Below the pieces are notes generated by a model. That model saw nothing but the letters and a program-made list of their open reading frames with translations. It ran no database searches and was not told the DNA's origin. A stretch of DNA of 64,000 nt, taken from the NCBI GenBank assembly GCA_030694425.1, contig JAUXYI010000012.1, positions 1 to 64,000 of the forward strand. Reading direction: 5' to 3'. The DNA is from Thermodesulfovibrionia bacterium (GTDB lineage: Bacteria > Nitrospirota > Thermodesulfovibrionia > UBA6902 > BMS3Bbin08). The stretch's first letter is position 1. Each line of letters begins with the position of its first letter. The translations under genes and the position numbers were made by a program. Positions 55,627 to 64,000 of the stretch are shown piece after piece.

Positions 55627-56562
55627 ATGAAAAAGACTACTTATATTGTTAGCCATGAAGTCAAAATCGAAAGGCTTGACACTTTTATTCCTTTAAAAAG
55701 CGGATTATCCCGTTCGCATGTTCAAAAACTTATAAAACAAGGGCTCGTTATAGTTAATTCAAGGATAGAGAAGGTCAGTTACAAAGTAAAAAATGGGGAT
55801 CGCATAGAATTAACTATCCCTGATGAGCCTGAAAGTCCACTCGTACCTGAAGACATTCCATTAGATGTTATTTATGAAGATGAACATATCATAATTATTA
55901 ACAAACCACCCAAGATGATTGTACATCCTGCTGCAGGGCATAAAAGCGGAACCCTTATAAATGCTTTAATTTATAGATGCGGAAAACTTGCTTCAATTGG
56001 CGCGCCTTTACGGCCTGGCATAGTTCATCGTCTTGATAAAGACACTTCCGGAATAATAGTTATTGCGAAAGATGACGCAGCGTATTTAAATCTCTGCAAA
56101 CAATTTGAGGAAAGGAAAGTTGAAAAACATTATCTTGCGCTTTTATATGGCACTTTAAAAAAAGACAAAGAAGAAATAAACACTCCCATAGGCAGGGCTA
56201 TTGCAGATAGAAAGAAAATGTCCACAAAAACAAGAAAAGGTAAAGAGGCTGTTACTCAGTTTGAGGTAATTAAAAGATTTAAATCAGCTACCATGGTAAA
56301 GATTAAAATTATCACGGGCAGAACCCACCAGATAAGAGTCCATTTTGCAGCATCAGGGCATTCGGTATTAGGAGATAAAATATACGGTAAGAAAACCAAT
56401 ATAAAATTCGCACAAAAAACTATTAATTTCAGCCGCCAGATGCTCCATGCGCAAAGCCTGAAATTTAAACACCCTATAGATGGGCGTCCCTTAGAATTTA
56501 CAACGCCAATACCAAAAGATATTGAAACAGCAATTAAAGAACTTAACGAAGAATCAACCTGA
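55627..56562 (+). CDS. RluA/RluD family pseudouridine synthase
   Basis: S4-like N-terminus; APLRPGIVHRLDKDTSGIIVIAKDDAAYLNL. Confidence 0.95.
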   Translation: MKKTTYIVSHEVKIERLDTFIPLKSGLSRSHVQKLIKQGLVIVNSRIEKVSYKVKNGDRIELTIPDEPESPLVPEDIPLDVIYEDEHIIIINKPPKMIVHPAAGHKSGTLINALIYRCGKLASIGAPLRPGIVHRLDKDTSGIIVIAKDDAAYLNLCKQFEERKVEKHYLALLYGTLKKDKEEINTPIGRAIADRKKMSTKTRKGKEAVTQFEVIKRFKSATMVKIKIITGRTHQIRVHFAASGHSVLGDKIYGKKTNIKFAQKTINFSRQMLHAQSLKFKHPIDGRPLEFTTPIPKDIETAIKELNEEST

Positions 56563-56599
56563 AATGTTGTAATCGCCCTCCGAAACCTTGACTTTTTAG

Positions 56600-57955
<1,356 letters not shown>

Positions 57956-57960
57956 GTACA

Positions 57961-58048
57961 TGGCGGAGGAGGTAGGATTCGAACCCACGGTACCTTGCGG
58001 TACAACGGTTTTCAAGACCGCCGCCATCGGCCACTCGGCCACTCCTCC
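57961..58048 (-). tRNA. tRNA-Ser (UGA anticodon), CCA encoded
   Basis: Reverse complement GGAGGAGTGGCCGAGTGGCCGATGGCGGCGGTCTTGAAAACCG...GGTTCGAATCCTACCTCCTCCGCCA; long variable arm; anticodon TGA. Confidence 0.95.
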
Positions 58049-58517
58049 AATCCATCATTAAAAGAAATCATTTATCAGTAGTTATTAATTTTAATATAAA
58101 AGCACAAAAAATGATAATAACTTGATAAAAGTTTACCGTTCATAATCTTTTTTATATTCTACGAAGATTGTTTTTTTATAAATATACTTTATGTTGCCTA
58201 TCCTAACACCTTCGTGAGACAAAAGCGGGCTTTTTGAATTTTTGATTTGTAGTTTGACTATGGGAGCTTAGGCTCAAGCAGCCAAGGATATAGGTCGTAT
58301 TCTTTTTTCCCAAAGGTTTTTCAGAGATAATAAGATTAATTAAACAAGCTTGAGCTAAAGAATAATCTTAAGAGGTGACTTGCCCTTAAAGGAAAAAGAT
58401 AAAAAGAGTTTTTTATTTTCCCTGTGTCAGTAATTTTATTGACACATTCAATACGTTTTTTCTAAAATATTCAGTAGAAATTAAGATTTAAATATCTATT
58501 TAAAGGAGGAGAAAAGG

Positions 58518-59099
58518 ATGTTGAGAAAAGCAGTAACACTACTTCTTTCAGGAATGCTTATAATGGTCCTCACGAGCATAGTAAGTGCCAATGGTCCACA
58601 GTATGTTGGGGCAAAAAAATGCAAGGCATGTCATCTGAAGCAGTATAAGTCATGGGAAAAAACAAAAAATGCAAAGGGTTTTGAAAATTTAAAGCCTGGG
58701 GTTAAACCAGAAGAAAAGAAAAAGGCAAAGCTGGACCCGAATAAAGACTATACTACTGATGTGGAGTGTTTAAAGTGTCATACAACAGGCTATGGCAAGC
58801 CGGGTGGTTTTAAGAGTCTTGCAGAAACACCTGATATGATAAATGCTCAATGTGAAACATGCCATGGACCCGGAAGCGAATTTACAAAGATAATGAAGGC
58901 AAATAAAGAGTTTAAGCGGGCAGAGATTATAGCGGCAGGTTGGAGATTTCCATCAGAACCAGAAAACGAAAAGAGATGTCTGGAATGTCACGGAGGGGAC
59001 AGCCCATTCAATGAAAAGGTTGACCAAAAATACAAATGGGATTTTAAAGAGAGACTTAAAAATACTCACGAACATTTCCCTCTCAAGTATAAACACTAA
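58518..59099 (+). CDS. Exported tetrahaem cytochrome c (c554-like)
   Basis: Signal peptide; four CxxCH motifs (CKACH, CLKCH, CETCH, CLECH); GPQYVGAKKCKACHLKQYKSWEKTKNAKGFENL. Confidence 0.88.
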   Translation: MLRKAVTLLLSGMLIMVLTSIVSANGPQYVGAKKCKACHLKQYKSWEKTKNAKGFENLKPGVKPEEKKKAKLDPNKDYTTDVECLKCHTTGYGKPGGFKSLAETPDMINAQCETCHGPGSEFTKIMKANKEFKRAEIIAAGWRFPSEPENEKRCLECHGGDSPFNEKVDQKYKWDFKERLKNTHEHFPLKYKH

Positions 59100-59120
59100 G
59101 AACTATTTTCTGGATAATTT

Positions 59121-59153
59121 AAAAAAGGGCTGGAAAATTCCAGCCCTTTTTTG
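59121..59153. terminator. Intrinsic terminator
   Basis: aaaaaagggctggaaaattccagccctttttt. Confidence 0.85.
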
Positions 59154-59189
59154 TTCCTGTACAATAAAAAAACTTGTCAGCAATTCCTG

Positions 59190-60389
59190 TTATTTTCCTG
59201 CTGCCTTTAGCTCTCCTGTCTTTATGGCTATTGCAATTTTTGCCAGCACGGTAAAGATTAGCATTCCCGCTGCCCATACACCGAGGGAAATCCAGAGCTC
59301 AAGGGCATTCGGGAAATAGTCATATATTTCCCCTAAGGTACTCGGTATGAATCCCGGAAAGACCAGTCCCATACCCTTCTCAATATATACACCTGCGAAT
59401 ATAAGTATGCATGCTAAATTCAGAGTGCTAAGCTTCATCCTTGTTTTTGGGATTAATAATAGTAAGAACGCTGTCAAGTTAAATGCAAGTGCAGTCCATA
59501 TCCACGGCACAAGCTGGTTATGTCCGTGCAATCCTGACCAGAGATATTCAACTGATGCGATATGTGCGGTCTCTATATAATGTTCCTTATATAGTTCAGA
59601 GATGAGGAAGAAGAGATTCAGTGACATGGCGTATGTAATTATCTCGCCAACCTTAAAGAGTGCCCTGTCTGAAACCTCAAATCGCGTTGTTTTCCTGATA
59701 ACCTGAAAGAGTATAAGCATGAGGGCAGGACCTGAACAGAATGCGGAAGCAATAAACCTCGGAGCCAATATTGCCGCATTCCAGAATGGTCTTGATGGTA
59801 GCCCTACATATATGAAAGCTGTAACTGTGTGGATGCTGATTGCTGCAGGAATTGAGAAGAGAATTAAGGGCCATATTAATTTTTTGTTGTATGGCTTGTC
59901 CGTGTACATCTTATATAGCCCATAAGTTACTAAGAATAAATTCAAAAATAAATAAAGATTCAATACGAACACATCCCATGCCAGAATAGACTGGGGGAAA
60001 TTAAAGATACCAATTTTAGGTATAAGGTGCCAGAATCTCTCAGGACTGCCCATGTCTATTGTCACAAATATAAGACACATTGATACAGCGGAGATTGCCA
60101 TTATCTCACCGAGCAGGACAATGTCTTTGATTCCCTCATGGTGATAAAGATATGCAGGGACAACCAGGACAACTGCTGCTGCTGCAACACCTACAAGAAA
60201 TGTAAAGTTTGCAATATACCAGCCCCATGAAACCGGGTCTCTCATATTGGTTACAATCAGTCCCTGGTCAGACTGTTTGTAAAGCAAAACTATTGCCACT
60301 GATATAAGGGCAAATAACAGTGTTAGCCATAACTTATATGCCCTGCTACCTGTTACTAAAGTCCTGATGATTCCTTTAAGTCCTTCCAT
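59190..60389 (-). CDS. NrfD/PsrC-family quinol-interacting membrane subunit
   Basis: Multi-TM; WGWYIANFTFLVGVAAAAVVLVVPAYLYH...RFWHLIPKIGIFNFPQSILAWDVFVLNLYL. Confidence 0.88.
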   Translation of the reverse strand: MEGLKGIIRTLVTGSRAYKLWLTLLFALISVAIVLLYKQSDQGLIVTNMRDPVSWGWYIANFTFLVGVAAAAVVLVVPAYLYHHEGIKDIVLLGEIMAISAVSMCLIFVTIDMGSPERFWHLIPKIGIFNFPQSILAWDVFVLNLYLFLNLFLVTYGLYKMYTDKPYNKKLIWPLILFSIPAAISIHTVTAFIYVGLPSRPFWNAAILAPRFIASAFCSGPALMLILFQVIRKTTRFEVSDRALFKVGEIITYAMSLNLFFLISELYKEHYIETAHIASVEYLWSGLHGHNQLVPWIWTALAFNLTAFLLLLIPKTRMKLSTLNLACILIFAGVYIEKGMGLVFPGFIPSTLGEIYDYFPNALELWISLGVWAAGMLIFTVLAKIAIAIKTGELKAAGK

Positions 60390-60432
60390 GCCCTCTAACC
60401 TCGCTTTTAAACTTAAATCTCAAATCTTAAAT

Positions 60433-61365
60433 CTAACTTTTAACCGGAGAACCCATGCTAAAGAAGTAAAAGAATTTTGGGTTGGTGTCAAGCCCTTCTT
60501 TAAGCCTGAAGACTGTTAACTGTTCAAGGATATAACGTATCTCACTCTTAGGGTCTAATAGATTGCCAAATTTTCTTGCTCCAACAGGACATGCCTCAAC
60601 ACAGGCAGTGTATCTGCCTTCTCTTGACCTCTGGATACAAAATGTGCATTTCCCGACTACACCTTTATACTGCGGTCTGTTGCCGAGATAGTGCATTGAT
60701 GGATTAAATTCCTCTTTTGGTATGTATGGTTTTGCCCAGTTAAAACTCCTGGCACCGTAAGGACATGCTGCCATGCAAAACCGACAGCCAATACACCAGT
60801 TATAATCCACTACCACTATGCCATCAGGCTCCTGCCATGTAGCCTTTACAGGACACACTTTTATGCAAGGCGGCTTTTTACATTGCTGGCACTGCACAGG
60901 GACATAGAAATGCCCCTTTTGTGGAACATCTTCAGGGTTATAGTAGCGGTTTGAATGCTCAAGGTATTGCCATTTCTTATTTCCTTTCTCAAATTCCAGA
61001 ACATTTATCCAGTGAATCTGAGGGGTTCTGGATAAGTTATTCTCCTTCACACATGCATAAACGCACCTTCTACAACCTATACATCTTGAAAGGTCAAGGG
61101 CGTAGCCAAATACAACATTCTCCATCGGAGGTGTTGCCTTTACAGTAACAGCCTTGCGGTATTTTTCTGATAACTCCTTTTCCATGTTTTTAAGTATTGT
61201 GTCTAACTCATCCTTATCAAGTCTTTTAAAATGCTGCCTGAAGTATTCTTCCCACGTGGAAGCATTAGCACCACCGATAGGAAGTGCAAGTGCAGAAGTG
61301 CATACTGCAAGACCGGCAAGAAATTTTCTCCTTGTTATCTTGCCCTTATCTTTCTTTTCTTGCAT
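60433..61365 (-). CDS. Exported 4Fe-4S dicluster protein (DsrO/PsrB/HybA-like), putative Tat substrate
   Basis: TRRKFLAGLAVCTSALALP; CIGCRRCVYAC, CQQCKKPPCIKVCP, CIGCRFCMAACPYGAR, CTFCIQRSREGRYTACVEACP. Confidence 0.92.
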   Translation of the reverse strand: MQEKKDKGKITRRKFLAGLAVCTSALALPIGGANASTWEEYFRQHFKRLDKDELDTILKNMEKELSEKYRKAVTVKATPPMENVVFGYALDLSRCIGCRRCVYACVKENNLSRTPQIHWINVLEFEKGNKKWQYLEHSNRYYNPEDVPQKGHFYVPVQCQQCKKPPCIKVCPVKATWQEPDGIVVVDYNWCIGCRFCMAACPYGARSFNWAKPYIPKEEFNPSMHYLGNRPQYKGVVGKCTFCIQRSREGRYTACVEACPVGARKFGNLLDPKSEIRYILEQLTVFRLKEGLDTNPKFFYFFSMGSPVKS

Positions 61366-61377
61366 ATCAATCGCTCC

Positions 61378-62016
61378 TCATTTTTCTGCTGCAGAATTAC
61401 TTTGCATTTCCGTAAGTATCTTCCTTAAATCCACAGGCTTTATCGGCGGAGGTTCTGGTTTTACAGACTTAAAAGGCGGGTCATGCGAGTCATGGCACTG
61501 GGCGCAATGCATATACTCCTTAACACCATTCCAGTAGCCTGTCGTTTTGCCGTGAACACCCATCTTCCATTCACGATAAATCTTCTTATGACACTGTTCA
61601 CACAACCTATAATATTCCTTAAAATCAACCAGTTTTCCATTGATAAGTCTCAGCTTATCCCTATTTTTGGCACTATGACAGTCAAGACACCACCTATTTT
61701 CAGAATCATGATTTATAAACTTGCCTGGCGTTTCGTCATGTGGTTCTCCCAATTCACGCCTTTGGGGATTGGCTTCCCAATCTTTATCATGACATTCCAA
61801 ACAGCTGGACACTTCCTGCACCTGAAATATTCTAAATTTATTCATTGGTGCAAGATATTTTTTTATTTCTTCTACAGGTCTATCATAGGGAACTTCTTCT
61901 TTCGGAGCTGCCTTTGTTGTTTCTTCATGTCCCGTTGTTGCGGTGTATGGATACGATAAAAAAAGGGCAAGTGTTAGCAAGGCACACAGAGATACGCTTA
62001 AAATTGTGCGTCTCAT
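61378..62016 (-). CDS. Exported tetrahaem cytochrome c
   Basis: N-terminal signal; CLECH, CLDCH, CEQCH, CAQCH. Confidence 0.88.
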   Translation of the reverse strand: MRRTILSVSLCALLTLALFLSYPYTATTGHEETTKAAPKEEVPYDRPVEEIKKYLAPMNKFRIFQVQEVSSCLECHDKDWEANPQRRELGEPHDETPGKFINHDSENRWCLDCHSAKNRDKLRLINGKLVDFKEYYRLCEQCHKKIYREWKMGVHGKTTGYWNGVKEYMHCAQCHDSHDPPFKSVKPEPPPIKPVDLRKILTEMQSNSAAEK

Positions 62017-62264
62017 TCTATAAACTCCTAAAATTATTGAAAGAATTTTGAGGTTTAAAAATTTTAAAACCTTGCTTGATTAAATTACTTGATTAAGTTT
62101 AAAGATGTCAATAAAAAAATTATTGATTTTATAATTTTATTTCATAAAAATTTTAAATAAGGATTTTAAAATCTGTTATCACAAGTAAAGACAAACAGTG
62201 CTTTTGCATAGTTACTTAAAAACTATATTGTATTTGTATTATAACTAATGTATTCTTTAAAATT

Positions 62265-62975
62265 ATGAGTAAATTAGCAAAAAATCCTCTCAAAATTCAA
62301 TCTATGTTTTCTTCAATTGCCCCCAGATATGACCTGCTCAACAGACTGTTGAGTCTTGGCAGAGACAGGTACTGGAGGCGTTTTGCTATAAAACAACTTC
62401 CGGGGATAAAAGACGGGGTATTCCTTGACGTTGCTACGGGCACAGGTGATATTGCTATAGAAATAATCAAGCGGCATAACCAAAATACAAAAGTAATTGG
62501 AATAGATTTCAGCGAGCAAATGCTTGAATTAGGGAGAAAAAAAATAATAAAACTGGGCTATCAAAACCAGATAGACCTCCGTTTCGGGGATATCACCTCC
62601 CTGCCCTTTAAGGATAAAACATTTGACGCTGCTATAATCGCTTTTGGAATACGGAATACCCCGGACTACAAAACAGGACTCGGGGAAATGACAAGGGTGC
62701 TTAGAGACAGAGGCAGAATAGTGATTTTAGAGTTTACAAGCGTCCAGAGCAGGTTTTTCAGACTGCTATTCCGTACATACCTCACAAAAATTCTACCATT
62801 CATTGGCGGAATAATTTCAGGCAGGAAGGGCGCATATAAATATCTTTCAGATTCAGTACTGGATTTTCCTGACCCGGAGGAATTTAAGAAAATTATGGAA
62901 GAGATGGGGTTAAAAGAGGTGAAATATTATCCTCTGACATTCAGCATAGTTACAGTGCATGTAGGGATAAAGTAA
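62265..62975 (+). CDS. Demethylmenaquinone/ubiquinone methyltransferase (UbiE/MenG)
   Basis: VQSMFSSIAPRYDLLNRLLSLGRDRYWRRFAI...FLDVATGTGDIAIEI; GIRNTPDYKTGLGEMTRVLRDRGRIVILEF. Confidence 0.96.
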   Translation: MSKLAKNPLKIQSMFSSIAPRYDLLNRLLSLGRDRYWRRFAIKQLPGIKDGVFLDVATGTGDIAIEIIKRHNQNTKVIGIDFSEQMLELGRKKIIKLGYQNQIDLRFGDITSLPFKDKTFDAAIIAFGIRNTPDYKTGLGEMTRVLRDRGRIVILEFTSVQSRFFRLLFRTYLTKILPFIGGIISGRKGAYKYLSDSVLDFPDPEEFKKIMEEMGLKEVKYYPLTFSIVTVHVGIK

Positions 62976-63144
62976 ACCTATATCATATGCATATATATAC
63001 TTACAAAAAATTAATATGCTGTAGCAATCTATGGAATTGCAAGGTAAGATGTAAAATAGATGAAAAACTGCTTTACGATTTAGAGAATTTTTATTAAAAA
63101 ACTTGTCACTAAGAGATGGTAAAAGCATGAGTTGGAGTAGCTGA

Positions 63145-63843
63145 ATGGAAGCGCCAAAATATATATTCATTGTTGAAGACGAAGCTGATATTGTTGAACT
63201 TGTCTCATACAATCTAAAGAAAGAAGGCTTTATTGTGGACTCAGCCCCAGACGGTGAAGCTGCCCTTAAAAAAATAAGAAAAGGTAAATATGACCTCATA
63301 ATCCTTGACCTTATGCTTCCAGTGATTCAAGGTATGGAACTCTGCCGTATCCTTAGAAATGATCCAAAAACAACAGCTCTCCCTATCATTATGCTTACTG
63401 CAAAAGGAGAGGAGATTGATAAAATCCTTGGTCTTGAAATGGGCGCTGATGATTACATCACAAAACCATTCAGTCCAAGGGAGCTCGTTGCGAGGGTTAA
63501 GGCTGTTTTGAGAAGGACAGTAGAAAAACCCGCAGCAGACAAAATAATAGAAGTAGGCGACCTTGTAATAAATAAAGAGACCTATACTGTTACCAGAAAA
63601 GGAGTTCCTGTTAAACTTAGCGCCACAGAATTCAAGCTGTTGGTATTTCTTGCCGAGAGAATGGGGAAAATATTTAATCGTGACCAGATACTTGATGCTA
63701 TATGGCGTGATGAGGCATTTGTTGAACCAAGGACAGTGGATGTGCACATAAGAAGATTGCGCTCGCAGATAGAAGAAGACCCTGCCCAACCCCGGTATAT
63801 CAAAACAATGCGCGGTATCGGTTATTTCTTTGACGGAAAATAA
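63145..63843 (+). CDS. PhoB-like OmpR-family response regulator
   Basis: IFIVEDEADIVELVSYNLKKEGF..DLIILDLMLPVIQGMELC; C-terminal winged helix RTVDVHIRRLRSQIEEDP..RYIKTMRGIGYFF. Confidence 0.95.
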   Translation: MEAPKYIFIVEDEADIVELVSYNLKKEGFIVDSAPDGEAALKKIRKGKYDLIILDLMLPVIQGMELCRILRNDPKTTALPIIMLTAKGEEIDKILGLEMGADDYITKPFSPRELVARVKAVLRRTVEKPAADKIIEVGDLVINKETYTVTRKGVPVKLSATEFKLLVFLAERMGKIFNRDQILDAIWRDEAFVEPRTVDVHIRRLRSQIEEDPAQPRYIKTMRGIGYFFDGK

Positions 63844-64000
63844 TGAAACGAGTCCTTTTTAGGAGAATCCTGCTCTTATATCTTATTGTTGCCCCGGTTT
63901 TGCTTATTGCACTTGAACTCTATCTCTCAAGTGTGATAAAGAATAACTACATCTCAAAACTCAAGGAAAATCTGTTAATTCAAACTCGTTTAATCGCTGA
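63843..64000 (+). CDS. PhoR-like sensor histidine kinase (N-terminal part, truncated by window)
   Basis: ATG at 63843 overlapping response regulator stop; MKRVLFRRILLLYLIVAPVLLIALELYLSSVIKNNYISKLKENLLIQTRLIA. Confidence 0.75.
   Translation, partial: MKRVLFRRILLLYLIVAPVLLIALELYLSSVIKNNYISKLKENLLIQTRLIA

Noticed and set aside
57961-58048. tRNA-associated integrative element next to tRNA-Ser
   Set aside because: No integrase and no duplicated tRNA 3' end visible nearby; the flanking genes are serS and a cytochrome.
63241-63789. 182-aa minus-strand ORF
   Set aside because: Antisense to the PhoB-like gene with no family resemblance.

Overview
64 kb of bacterial chromosome. The gene content (T2SS, PEP-CTERM, sulfur-relay genes, NrfD/FeS/multihaem cytochromes, many short nested repeats) suggests a Thermodesulfovibrionia-like Nitrospirota, but that is inference. 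The backbone is mostly housekeeping: dnaG/yqeY/rpsU, a complete gspC-N type II secretion operon, ribD, nadE, a Do-family protease, larBC, gpsA, glnS, gltX, rluD-like, serS with tRNA-Ser(UGA), a ubiE/menG-type methyltransferase and a PhoB/PhoR pair. Accessory regions: (i) 34.6-38.8 kb, a compact four-gene operon coding for a C5-cytosine methyltransferase, a ParB-like protein, a prephenate-dehydratase-like protein and an endonuclease III-type HhH/4Fe-4S glycosylase. It looks like an undescribed DNA-modification or defence module and is the best novelty candidate here. (ii) 29.9-34.2 kb, a graveyard of decaying toxin-antitoxin/Clp genes with a premature amber codon, a frameshift and an internal deletion. 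(iii) 48-55.5 kb, a YedE/TusA/DsrE/rhodanese sulfur-handling region resembling clusters reported in sulfur disproportionators. (iv) Many REP/MITE-like palindromic repeats, several lying IN FRAME inside conserved genes (larC, gltX, a radical SAM gene, a GT39-type gene) and supplying the prepilin leader peptides of gspH/I/J. Other observations: GspD carries a C-terminal subtilase-propeptide-like extension, and two intergenic regions show candidate RNA structure. All calls come from reading the sequence and the supplied translations; no database search was run.
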